Assembly (NCBI RefSeq): GCF_021234875.1
Contig: NZ_JAJQVM010000009.1
Coordinates: forward strand, 1 to 64,000
Direction of reading: 5' to 3'
Origin: Marinibactrum halimedae
Lineage (GTDB): Bacteria; Pseudomonadota; Gammaproteobacteria; Pseudomonadales; Cellvibrionaceae
Length of the DNA stretch: 64,000 nucleotides
This document shows positions 17,305 through 25,413 of this stretch, piece by piece; positions within the stretch are counted from its first letter, which is position 1, and the number at the start of each line of letters is the position of its first letter. The notes beneath the pieces are model-generated. The model did not search any database and was not told where the DNA came from. It was given only the letters and a program-made list of their open reading frames with translations. Both the position numbers and the translations under genes were made by a program.

Positions 17305-18537
17305 ATGGATCAAATGACACTAAAAAATATAAAACGTATTCCAATTTCCGCCTTAGAGGTGGATATGTACCTTTCTGATCTGAATAACGAATGGATTCCC
17401 GATAATAATCTATCCAAAAAAGGGGTCATAAAGTCGGAAAAAATCATTGAGATGATTCGTTCCTTAGGTGTAACCCATGTATACATTGATATTACAAAAG
17501 GTAAAAATTGTGCCATTGGCAGGACACAAGATGAGATTGATCGACAAAGTGAAAAAGAAATCAGCGAGGTCAAACTCTCCGCAAAACAGAGGCCCAAGCC
17601 TAATGTAGACCTCAAAACGGAATTAGCCGCCGCATCACAACTTAAATCTGAAGCGACGGAAATGATTCATCATATTATGACAGATGTTAAATTAGGGCGT
17701 GGCGTTGATGTGTTGCCAGTTAAGGATATGGCAGATGGCTTATTAGGTTCGATGATGAACAACCAGAATGCGCTACTGTGTATGACACGTCTGCGGGATA
17801 AAGATCGCTATCTATTAGAGCATTCTTTTAATGTCAGTGTATTAATGGGGGTGCTTGCTCGTTCTGTCGGTTTTGAGGGGAAAAAGTTACACAACTTGGT
17901 CACTGGGGCATTATTGCATGATATAGGTAAGGTACGTATCGACGATGAAGTTTTACATAAGCCCGGCTCCCTTGAGCCTGAAGAATGGGAAGAAATGAAG
18001 CGGCACGTTATCTATGGTGAGGAAGTGCTACGACAGATACCAGGGTTGGCTCCAGAAATTATTGATATTTGTGCCCAGCATCACGAGCGGCTCGATGGAA
18101 GCGGTTATCCTAGAGGGCTTATTGGCGAGCACATTCCACTTCATAGCCGCATGGCGTCTGTAGTGGATGTTTATGACGCCATCACTGCAGATCGAGTATA
18201 TCACAAAGGTATGCTCCCACCTCATGCATTGAAAAAAATGGTGGAATGGGCGGGTGATGAACATTTGGATAAAGCCGTGGTTTATCAGCTGATACGCAGC
18301 TTGAGTGTTTACCCTGTTGGCAGTTTTGTTGAATTGGATAACGCGAAATTGGCTTATGTAGAACAAGTGGATATCGAATTTCAAGACAAGCCTAGAATTA
18401 TCGTGGTTTATGATACCAACTTAGGTAAGATCATTCCTCCTGTCCGTATTAATTTGGCTGCTCCGACGAATACTCGAAAAATCCGAAGAGCAATTGCACC
18501 TGAATGTTTTAATATTTCTCTTGAACAGTTTTTGTAA
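17305..18537 (+). CDS. DUF3391 plus HD-GYP cyclic-di-GMP phosphodiesterase
   Basis: 410 residues. Residues about 8-95 are the DUF3391 region seen at the front of many HD-GYP proteins (KRIPISALEVDMYLSDL). The HD-GYP domain (about 160-345) has H173, HD at 205-206 followed by IGK, HHE at 259-261 and GSGYP at 265-269, so all metal ligands and the GYP signature are in place. It is expected to hydrolyse cyclic-di-GMP. The AT-rich 260-base gap before ATG 17305 contains no strong ribosome site; ATG 17314 is an alternative start. A hairpin follows the stop. Confidence 0.93.
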   Translation: MDQMTLKNIKRIPISALEVDMYLSDLNNEWIPDNNLSKKGVIKSEKIIEMIRSLGVTHVYIDITKGKNCAIGRTQDEIDRQSEKEISEVKLSAKQRPKPNVDLKTELAAASQLKSEATEMIHHIMTDVKLGRGVDVLPVKDMADGLLGSMMNNQNALLCMTRLRDKDRYLLEHSFNVSVLMGVLARSVGFEGKKLHNLVTGALLHDIGKVRIDDEVLHKPGSLEPEEWEEMKRHVIYGEEVLRQIPGLAPEIIDICAQHHERLDGSGYPRGLIGEHIPLHSRMASVVDVYDAITADRVYHKGMLPPHALKKMVEWAGDEHLDKAVVYQLIRSLSVYPVGSFVELDNAKLAYVEQVDIEFQDKPRIIVVYDTNLGKIIPPVRINLAAPTNTRKIRRAIAPECFNISLEQFL

Positions 18538-18555
18538 CATTACTGTGTTTAAGAT

Positions 18556-18585
18556 CAACCGAGTCAATTTTTATTAGCTCGGTTG
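18556..18585 (+). terminator. Hairpin after the HD-GYP gene
   Basis: CAACCGAG (18556-18563) and CTCGGTTG (18578-18585) form an eight-pair perfect stem around a 14-base loop. The T-run lies in the loop rather than after the stem, so termination is uncertain. It sits just before ATG 18594. Confidence 0.45.
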
Positions 18586-18593
18586 TGTAGATT

Positions 18594-19304
18594 ATGTTCA
18601 GATTCTTTACATTCCCTTTGTTTTTAAATCACTGTTCGAAAAGTCGATTTTTTTTATTGTTTATTGCGGCTGGGATGCTTTGGGGTATAACAATATTCGT
18701 TTTATCTCCAGAGGGTGGTGGCGGTAAAAATGATGCCAGTTCGGCGTTAGTGATGGCCTCTTCGAGTAAAAGCATCAGTGAAATAAATAAAGCGGATAAC
18801 AACGAACGGTTATCTCAGTCGTCCAGTTCTTCGGCTATGCATTCTTTGCAAGAGCCTAATCTACCCAAAAAAAACCTGCAAATACAAAGTTCTCAAGAGA
18901 ATGACACCGAAGGGAAAGATCAAATCGATGAAAGTTTGCCTACTTATTTTTTGTTGAATGAGCAGATAGATCAACAAGATCAGTTTGGAAATTATGTGAC
19001 CGAGTTAACTTTAGCGGCGGATTTGTCAAAAACGTTATTCATTGTGGCTGATGTGCCGATTATGCCTAAAGACGGAGACAATCGAAAAAATAAAATAGGG
19101 TGCTATCTGGGTGAGTTTACGCTGGCTTATCAGCAAGCAGTGAGTGTTGTTCAAAAAATGGATGATCATCAAGAAATGTCGTCGCCTATTATAATGCATT
19201 ATTTTTGTGATTATTCTGATGATTATGGGTATTTCCTGCTTGAGGAAGAATCTGTTTCGATAGAGAGAAAAATGAGTGTAGAAGAAATAAAAAAGAATTA
19301 TTAA
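18594..19304 (+). CDS. Unrecognised membrane-anchored periplasmic protein
   Basis: 236 residues. One hydrophobic segment at about 19-39 (FFLLFIAAGMLWGITIFVL) with positive residues before it suggests an N-in anchor. Then comes a Ser/Asn/Gln-rich low-complexity linker (about 45-110). A small acidic, aromatic C-terminal domain (about 115-236) contains two cysteines (IGCYLGEF and MHYFCDYSDD) that may pair. No family recognised. The start lies only 8 bases behind the hairpin following the HD-GYP gene, so it may share that transcript. Confidence 0.65.
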   Translation: MFRFFTFPLFLNHCSKSRFFLLFIAAGMLWGITIFVLSPEGGGGKNDASSALVMASSSKSISEINKADNNERLSQSSSSSAMHSLQEPNLPKKNLQIQSSQENDTEGKDQIDESLPTYFLLNEQIDQQDQFGNYVTELTLAADLSKTLFIVADVPIMPKDGDNRKNKIGCYLGEFTLAYQQAVSVVQKMDDHQEMSSPIIMHYFCDYSDDYGYFLLEEESVSIERKMSVEEIKKNY

Positions 19305-19332
19305 AAAATGATGTCTGATTGTTTATATTTTT

Positions 19333-19383
19333 TTGACAGGCTCCTTAATTTTTTTGACATGCAAAGTTAACATTAAATATTGT
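19333..19383 (+). promoter_or_regulatory. Candidate promoter for the NLP gene
   Basis: The perfect -35 hexamer TTGACA occurs twice (19333-19338 and 19354-19359), each preceded by a T-run. The second has a weak TATTGT at 19378-19383 with an 18-base spacer. The resulting leader would be about 140 bases. Read by eye only. Confidence 0.35.
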
Positions 19384-19528
19384 CTACCTTTTTGTTTGTT
19401 TTTCCTCTTGGTAAGTACACTTCAGTATTTTGGGTCTTTTACTGCAGTTTAATGTGCGCAGTAATAAAAGGGTGTTGTTGAAGTGAGTAAGGTACTTCCA
19501 TAAAAATTCTCTCTATTGGGAAAAGCAA

Positions 19529-20278
19529 ATGAAATTATTAAAAATAAAAATGTCTCTACCGGCTGTGTGTGCTGTGTTACTAACGGCCGTTGCCTCTTTT
19601 TCAAATGCAGCAGGCCCTGGTGTATCAACGGGTCATGATCGATTAAAGCCTGTTTCTACCGGCGCTACTAGCACACATAACCGTTTTACACCGAAGCTTG
19701 TGATTGAGCATGGTTGTCAGCCGTTTGCAGCTGTAGATGATAGCGGAAATTATAATGCAGGGTTAAACAATTCAGGAGCCCATAACGGTGGATGTAGCTC
19801 CAGCCCTTCCGGCCAAGCGTATGCACGGAGTGCTTGTGTGGGTGAATACTGTGGCCATATGTTTGTTTATTACATGCCAAAAGACAATGGCGTACCCTTT
19901 GCTTTTTTTGGTCATCGCCATGACTTTGAAGAAATTGTCGTATGGACCCGTAATAATGACATTATTGGTGCGGCCTACTCTGCTCATGGGGATTACTACT
20001 ACGACGAGAACCCGTATTTGAGTAATGGCCGAGTGAATGCGTCTTACGGTATTGATGCCTTTACCCATTCTATGGGTGCTGTTGCCAGAAGAGATCGTGG
20101 TGACGGAACTGTGTGGCCAGCGGCCAGTTGGGAGTTATTAACTCCTCGTGCAAAACAAGCTTTGAATGATCCCAGCAATTGGAGTGCAGGTAACTTTGCG
20201 GCGCGCGATGATAATTTCAAAGATAAGCTGAATGAAGCGCGGACACGCACTGTTGTGAATGCGGGCATTCGTTTTTGA
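19529..20278 (+). CDS. Secreted NLP (NPP1-type necrosis-inducing-like) protein
   Basis: 249 residues with a signal peptide cleaved near SNA-A (about 27). The hallmark heptapeptide of the family, GHRHDWE, appears as GHRHDFE at 128-134, followed by EIVVW. An Asp in the AAVDDSGNYN segment (about residue 70) fits the cation-binding position, and the paired cysteines at about 103 and 108 are compatible with the family. NLPs bind plant sphingolipids and lyse eudicot membranes, but many bacterial members are not cytolytic. The Trp-to-Phe change is in the core motif and may alter activity. GGGAAAA precedes ATG 19529. The gene is a single transcription unit with its own hairpin behind it. Confidence 0.9.
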   Translation: MKLLKIKMSLPAVCAVLLTAVASFSNAAGPGVSTGHDRLKPVSTGATSTHNRFTPKLVIEHGCQPFAAVDDSGNYNAGLNNSGAHNGGCSSSPSGQAYARSACVGEYCGHMFVYYMPKDNGVPFAFFGHRHDFEEIVVWTRNNDIIGAAYSAHGDYYYDENPYLSNGRVNASYGIDAFTHSMGAVARRDRGDGTVWPAASWELLTPRAKQALNDPSNWSAGNFAARDDNFKDKLNEARTRTVVNAGIRF

Positions 20279-20310
20279 TTTTTAAAAGGATTGAGTTTTT
20301 TTCAGAAAAT

Positions 20311-20337
20311 AGCAGTCACAGATTTTCTGTGATTGCT
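20311..20337 (+). terminator. Hairpin behind the NLP gene
   Basis: AGCAGTCACAG (20311-20321) pairs with CTGTGATTGCT (20327-20337), eleven pairs with one mismatch around a five-base loop, 33 bases behind the stop. A T-rich stretch follows about 13 bases later. Confidence 0.5.
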
Positions 20338-20431
20338 AAATCATAGCTATTTTTATGAGCAAGCAGTGTTGGAAGGAAGTATTGGTATTAGTATAAACAG
20401 TAAGGTCTAAAAGCAATTTGTAATGGAAAAA

Positions 20432-21124
20432 CTAAAGATCCAACTGTTCTCTAAGTACTTTCAACTTTTCTTTGTTCTCTTGTTTACTCAGTGGTGTTTC
20501 AATGGTTTGTGGCAGTTGTGGCCTTTCAATGGGAGGGAGTTTTTCTCCGTCTAGCAATCGTTGACATAAGTCTTCGTAATGTCGTGCAAACACTGGGTAA
20601 GCAATGTGCTCTGGTGTATTGCCTAAGAAAAACCAATCGCTTTCGCGCCCGGCAAAATAAACCGCAGGGTGGCTCCAGGTAAATCCGGCTTTGGGGGAGG
20701 GCGCCTGGCAGGCTTCGACGTAGGCGGCCCGTGGTTCGGGAAGGCCATCGTGGCTAAGGTTGCGGCAATGACGGAGCATTTTATGCAGCGTGGGTAAGTA
20801 CTCGGATTCTGCAATAACGGTCTTTGTGGCACGCAGTATGATGGCCGGCTCGAAGTGGTAGCAGAGCGACTCTAACCATAAGCGTTTGGCTTGAATTTCA
20901 ATTGATTGTTCGCGAAAGGCACTGTAGTACTGATTGTGATAGCTGATTTTCAACAGTGCAAAAACTTGGTTAATGGTATCAATCCACACAGGTTGTGGTG
21001 ATGGCCTTGTTTGTTCTGGATTGCCATGCTCCGAGTTAGTAGGCCCAGCTGCGGTCGGTGAGGCTTTCTTCGAGTGAGATATCTCGTGTTCGACGTTGTT
21101 GATGAGCTGGTTGCTGTCCTTCAT
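20432..21124 (-). CDS. Replication-protein-P-like (helicase-loader-type) protein
   Basis: 230 residues from ATG 21124, chosen because AAGGCC precedes it; upstream ATGs up to 21217 are possible but overlap the previous gene further. The front 50 residues are polar and probably disordered. From about 45 a helical domain follows: WIDTINQVFALLKISYHNQYYSAF...RLWLESL, AIILRATKTVIAESEYLPTLHKMLRHC. This pattern is that of phage-type replication P proteins and chromosomal relatives that deliver DnaB helicase. It overlaps the end of the DnaT-repeat gene by 89 bases, so the two form an operon. Together they look like a primosome-loading pair. Identification by pattern only. Confidence 0.7.
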   Translation of the reverse strand: MKDSNQLINNVEHEISHSKKASPTAAGPTNSEHGNPEQTRPSPQPVWIDTINQVFALLKISYHNQYYSAFREQSIEIQAKRLWLESLCYHFEPAIILRATKTVIAESEYLPTLHKMLRHCRNLSHDGLPEPRAAYVEACQAPSPKAGFTWSHPAVYFAGRESDWFFLGNTPEHIAYPVFARHYEDLCQRLLDGEKLPPIERPQLPQTIETPLSKQENKEKLKVLREQLDL

Positions 21125-22697
21125 GGGCACGGCCTTGCTGAGTGGTATTTGCATTAATCGTGTTATTTGTGTTGGTGAGTGTCGTTGATACAACTGGGGG
21201 CGTGTGGCTGAGTTCATGTTGTTTTGCCCAGATGTATTTTAAGTGTCGAATAAACACGCTGTCCCAACTGTGTTTGATCTCACCTCGGTTGCGCCAGTAT
21301 AAAATAAACTCTGGAATCTGTGCGCGAATAAATTCAGCAGACATTTCACACTGTGTTTGCAATAACTCCAAACATTCCGCCGAAGGCGTCCATTGCTCCG
21401 TAATAGGGGAGGCTTTTGGATTGATACTAATGCCTTGTTCGAAATACGCCCATTGCGTGCTGACGTGCTGGCTGAACAGATCGCCCCAGTTATTACGAAA
21501 CCCACCTTTCTCCATCCATTTATGGACAAACTCCGGCACACACTCTTTCACAAATTGCCGATCAATACCCAAGTGGTCGGATAAGTAGTTGAGGGTATAG
21601 TCTGCAGGTTGCCAGTCTGTACGCATCGGCACTGGCTTTCGGTCGGCCAAGAAAGGCGTTTCTTTTTTTTGCCAATCTTCTTTTACCCAGTTGAAAAACT
21701 TCATGTTCCAGGAGCGATTGGTCTGATTGGTGTCTTTGTAATACAGACGAAAAGGAGCCACGCAGTCATTAATAAAGGTCAGTGGGATGCTTTCTTGGCT
21801 GAGTTGTTGAATGACTTCTTCGTCCGGTGTCCACTGGCTGTGGATGGGGGTTTGTTCCATCTGTTGTTTGTGCAGTCGGGCCTGATCGTTTTCATGCTGG
21901 CGCCATTTTCGCAATACATGGCTTTGAAACTTTGCACCCCAAGAGCGATGGGCTTCTCCACTTTCACGCCAATAGGTAATGAATTCCGGCAGCTGGCTGT
22001 TAATGAATGTCTCAGGAATATAGTGCTGCTGCATAATACGCTGCAATGTTTCTTGGGCGGGCTGCCAATTAGGTGGTATCGGTCTGGCGCCGGGTACAAA
22101 ACGGTCGCGTCGGTGGGGAAAGTTGGCGTTTCGGAAGGGGCTTTCCCGGTGGCCTTGATGGATGGTCCCTGTGGTTTGTGCTCCCTGTGATTGCACTTCT
22201 GGTGATTGCACTTCTGGTGATTGCACTTCTGGTGATTGCATTCCTGGTGATACGGAAGAATTCGATGGCAAAAATGTGGGTGGAGGTGGGTTATGCACAG
22301 GTGCGGTCGAGGCTTCGATTGACTTATCCACAGGTGTTTGAGGGTGAAGCAGTGTTTTTAAAGCCTTCAGGTTCAGTGAAAACCGAAGTTCTCGGCTCTC
22401 TTCATAAGGTGCTGACGCCAGTAACAGGCACCCTTGATCTCGTAAACTCTGGCTGAGGCGTTGAACATCCAAGGAGGTCCAAAACGGCATCAGAGACTCG
22501 ATGTGAGTTTGGTTCAAGCAATACCAAGTGTGCCCATTGCGTGTTTGCGCAGGCAACAGGGGTAGACTTGTGGATAACATCGATAGTAAAACCGCTTCCT
22601 CCACGCCTACTGCACACGCAATGGTTGGTGAAAGCGAGATGGTTCGCTCAAGTAGATTCGGTTCCCATGGGTGGGTGGTATGAGGGTCATGAGGCAT
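21036..22697 (-). CDS. Primosomal DnaT-like protein with four tandem DnaT domains
   Basis: 553 residues from ATG 22697. The frame stays open to 22931, but that extra part is a translation of the 15-nt repeat array, so I exclude it; ATG 22733 or 22763 are alternatives and no site has a strong ribosome sequence. Residues about 10-125 resemble a replication-O/DnaT N-terminal winged helix. After a Pro/Ser-rich linker with three SPEVQ repeats come four copies of a roughly 60-residue DnaT-type unit at about 208-268, 289-345, 360-420 and 434-495. Each has the pattern W.P....L..L...FI....PEF..YW....SW...F..H....W. E. coli DnaT has one such domain, used for single-strand DNA and PriB/PriA contacts in restart. 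Four copies are unusual. Confidence 0.8.
   Translation of the reverse strand: MPHDPHTTHPWEPNLLERTISLSPTIACAVGVEEAVLLSMLSTSLPLLPAQTRNGHTWYCLNQTHIESLMPFWTSLDVQRLSQSLRDQGCLLLASAPYEESRELRFSLNLKALKTLLHPQTPVDKSIEASTAPVHNPPPPTFLPSNSSVSPGMQSPEVQSPEVQSPEVQSQGAQTTGTIHQGHRESPFRNANFPHRRDRFVPGARPIPPNWQPAQETLQRIMQQHYIPETFINSQLPEFITYWRESGEAHRSWGAKFQSHVLRKWRQHENDQARLHKQQMEQTPIHSQWTPDEEVIQQLSQESIPLTFINDCVAPFRLYYKDTNQTNRSWNMKFFNWVKEDWQKKETPFLADRKPVPMRTDWQPADYTLNYLSDHLGIDRQFVKECVPEFVHKWMEKGGFRNNWGDLFSQHVSTQWAYFEQGISINPKASPITEQWTPSAECLELLQTQCEMSAEFIRAQIPEFILYWRNRGEIKHSWDSVFIRHLKYIWAKQHELSHTPPVVSTTLTNTNNTINANTTQQGRAHEGQQPAHQQRRTRDISLEESLTDRSWAY
22195..22250. repeat. 15-nt tandem repeat inside the DnaT-repeat gene
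   Basis: Unit TTCTGGTGATTGCAC, about three and a half copies with the last diverged, encoding SPEVQ repeats on the minus strand. It stays in frame because the unit length is divisible by three. Confidence 0.85.
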
Positions 22698-22774
22698 AGG
22701 GGCAATATAGCACTTTCTATCTGGGGCGATCATCTCAGGTATCGCTGAAAAAGTAGTGTACATGAGTAGGCATG

Positions 22775-22864
22775 TAACTGGGCAGAGTTTAAGTGCGCAA
22801 AGTCTAACTGGGTAGAGTCTAAGTGAGCAAAGTCTAACTGGGTAAAGTCTAACTGAGCAGGCTT
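22775..22864. repeat. Six-copy 15-nt tandem array between the DnaT-repeat and GGDEF-EAL genes
   Basis: Six consecutive 15-base units of the forms TAACTGGGYARAGTY and TAAGTGNGCAAAGTC, alternating at first, so the array also looks like a 30-base repeat. It abuts the stop codon of the GGDEF-EAL gene at 22864. Confidence 0.85.
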
Positions 22865-25122
22865 TATTGTTGTGAGGAAGAAAAGGAGCTGGAGGGATAT
22901 CTGGATTGAATCCAGGTATTGAGATCCTCAATATTCATGGGCTGTGCGATGGCATACCCTTGAAGAGAATAACGGTAGAGAGGGAAGGTAGTATCTAGAA
23001 AATCGTATTGTTGCTGGCTTTCTACACCTTCAATCGTGAGGGCAATATCCAATTGATTGCACAATTGAATGACGCTTTCTACCACCGCCAAGCTGCGCTG
23101 GCTTTGATCCATATTTTTTAGGAAGCTGGAGTCCAGCTTAATGGCATTCACTGGGAAGTCTAGAATTGCCGAGAGAGAAGAATAGCCGCTGCCAAAATCA
23201 TCGATAGCGATACTAAAGCCCAGTTGATCCAGGTCGTGGATAACGTTGATGCCTTTCGAGCTTTTCAATAACAACGATTCGGTAATCTCGATGATAACGC
23301 TGCTGGCAGAGAGGTTGAAACGGCTCAAACTGTTCTTCCAGTCTTCTACTAATGTTTCATGGCATGTTTCTGAGGCAGACAAATTAATACTAACCGGGAT
23401 ATGAATGCCTGCCTGCTGCCAGCACTGAATTTGTCTGAATACCTGTTCTCTTACCCAGCGTCCAATATCTCGCATCAGCCCGTATCGTTCGGCAATAGGA
23501 ATAAATTCTTCTGGGGCGACGGTACGGTCCTCCGTTTGCCATCTCAGCAGTGCTTCGACGAAACAAATCTGACCAGATTTCTGCTGGCTGACGATGGGTT
23601 GATAGTGAATAGAAAATTCATTCTGAGAAATGGCTTGGTGAAGCTGCTGCAAAATCCAGGCGTTTTTTTGTGCTTGCTCCAGTAAGTCGCTGGAAAATAA
23701 TCGCCAATTGTTGCGTCCAGATTCTTTTGATTGATAAAGCGCTTGGTCGGCAGCCGATAAAAGCTCAGTAAAGGTATGCCCATCATGAGGATAGATGGCC
23801 ACTCCAATACTGGTCGATACTTTGATCTTTGCATCATTCTCAAGCAAGAATGGTTTGTGAAAGGTTTGAATAATTTTATCTGCAAGATGGTTTAGTGCGT
23901 CATTAATCTCTTCATAGTCGGTCATCAGTAAAGCAAATTCATCGCCACCGAGTCGTGCAAAGGTATCACTGGCTCGGACATGGGCGTTGATGCGCTCACC
24001 CACTTGGCAGAGTAATTGGTCCCCAGCAAGGTGACCCAAAGAATCATTCACCTCTTTAAAGTGATCTAAATCGAGTACGAAGATGGCAAACTTTTTCTTA
24101 GTGCGTTCACAGAGACTAATCAGCCAATCCACGCGAGATTGTAGATTATGGCGATTGGGTAAGCGGGTTAAAAAGTCATAATTGGCTTGCTGCTCGACGA
24201 TCGACTCTTGCTCTTTACGTGAAGAAATGTTTTCAAACAGAAAGACATTTTCAAGGGGTAAATGGTCTGAGCATCGAATGGACATGCCCTTCACTTCCAG
24301 ATAAAAATGCTGCTGCTGAGAATTGGTGTATTCCAGTTCACAGACGGTGTGTCGCTCGTTGTCAGGAGGACGAATTAAATGACGATAAACGTCGGTTGAC
24401 CAATGAATGGCTTCAGTCAAAGGGTGCCCAATCAGTGCCTCCTGAGTAAGGCAGGTTAGGCTGCATAGTGCAGGGTTGACGCGTGTGATGACCAGGTTTT
24501 CATCGGTAACGGCAATGGCGATGGGAATGTGTTCAAACAAGATGGCTGAGCGATCCAGATATTCTTGGGCGTGTGCGTGCTCAATGGCCAGTGCTGCAAG
24601 ATGAGAAGCTTCTTCAATGAGCTTGATGCCTTCTTCGCTGGGGCGTTGAGTGTCGTGGTAATACAGAGCGAAAGTGCCTAATACTTTTTCTTTTGCACCG
24701 ATAATAGGCTGAGACCAGCATGCTCTAATGGAACCTAATTCTGCTATCTCTAGGTAAGGTGCCCACAATGAACTTTTGTAAATATCTTCGACAACGATGC
24801 GTTTGCCAAAGTAGGCCGCCGTACCACAGCTGCCTACGCAAGGCCCGATTTCCAGGCCGGTTACAGCGTGACTGTATTGATTGGGGAGATTAGGCGCGAT
24901 GGGGGTATTCAGTTTTTTGCCGTTACTGCTTAACAAAGCAATGGAGCCCCGTGAGAGTTGAGCTGCCCCTTCGATGAGTTCCACTAGGCTTTCTAGAATT
25001 TCGCGCAAGGGACGACGGGCGATAATTTGAGTCATTATCGCATTGTGCCGGCTGAGTCGATCAAAAGATCGATTTGGCTCTAATAGTCTATTCGAGGTAG
25101 ATTGATTAAATGAATGATCCAT
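22864..25122 (-). CDS. GAF-PAS-GGDEF-EAL cyclic-di-GMP enzyme
   Basis: 752 residues, no membrane segment. GAF domain about 35-185 (GPCVGSCGTAAY, GTFALYY), PAS about 190-305, GGDEF about 315-478 with RLGGDEF at 390-396, EAL about 488-740 with EALLRW at 523-528. The GGDEF site is intact and an RxxD inhibitory site (RASD, 383-386) lies exactly five residues before it, so feedback inhibition by product is expected. The EAL side has EALLR, NLSAS, DDFGSGYSS and a late GVES, so phosphodiesterase activity is also likely. A cytosolic, ligand-sensing bifunctional regulator. The tandem array begins directly behind its stop. Confidence 0.95.
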   Translation of the reverse strand: MDHSFNQSTSNRLLEPNRSFDRLSRHNAIMTQIIARRPLREILESLVELIEGAAQLSRGSIALLSSNGKKLNTPIAPNLPNQYSHAVTGLEIGPCVGSCGTAAYFGKRIVVEDIYKSSLWAPYLEIAELGSIRACWSQPIIGAKEKVLGTFALYYHDTQRPSEEGIKLIEEASHLAALAIEHAHAQEYLDRSAILFEHIPIAIAVTDENLVITRVNPALCSLTCLTQEALIGHPLTEAIHWSTDVYRHLIRPPDNERHTVCELEYTNSQQQHFYLEVKGMSIRCSDHLPLENVFLFENISSRKEQESIVEQQANYDFLTRLPNRHNLQSRVDWLISLCERTKKKFAIFVLDLDHFKEVNDSLGHLAGDQLLCQVGERINAHVRASDTFARLGGDEFALLMTDYEEINDALNHLADKIIQTFHKPFLLENDAKIKVSTSIGVAIYPHDGHTFTELLSAADQALYQSKESGRNNWRLFSSDLLEQAQKNAWILQQLHQAISQNEFSIHYQPIVSQQKSGQICFVEALLRWQTEDRTVAPEEFIPIAERYGLMRDIGRWVREQVFRQIQCWQQAGIHIPVSINLSASETCHETLVEDWKNSLSRFNLSASSVIIEITESLLLKSSKGINVIHDLDQLGFSIAIDDFGSGYSSLSAILDFPVNAIKLDSSFLKNMDQSQRSLAVVESVIQLCNQLDIALTIEGVESQQQYDFLDTTFPLYRYSLQGYAIAQPMNIEDLNTWIQSRYPSSSFSSSQQ

Positions 25123-25235
25123 TGAGTGTCATATCGTCAAACCCATTATCAATTTTAGAATGAGTTAGTGATTTTTCCCTCGCTATGACGAAATAAGTGA
25201 CGTTATCAGTGTAGTAAAAAGCGTTAAGCGTAATT

Positions 25236-25280
25236 GTTTATCAGCCAGGTGTTTATTAGCCAAGTGTTTATCAGCTAAGA
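25236..25280. repeat. Three-copy 15-nt tandem repeat upstream of radA
   Basis: Units GTTTATCAGCCAGGT, GTTTATTAGCCAAGT and GTTTATCAGCTAAGA follow one another without gaps in the 290-base region between the divergent GGDEF-EAL gene and radA. Confidence 0.8.
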
Positions 25281-25413
25281 CCAATGGCGTGCCACTATAA
25301 AGCGTGAGTGGGTGATGAATGAACGTGAGTTGGTTATAAATGATAGTAAAAAGTGTTAAATAGGCGAGTTATTCATTTACGTTGCTTTAAATGATGTATT
25401 AGAGGATAGAAAT

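Noticed and set aside
22775-22864. CRISPR array
   Set aside because: The units are contiguous 15-mers without spacers and no cas genes are present.
22698-22931. N-terminal extension of the DnaT-repeat protein to 22931
   Set aside because: Much of the extra sequence (RLYPVRLCSLRLYP) is translation of the 15-nt array and it overlaps the end of the GGDEF-EAL gene.
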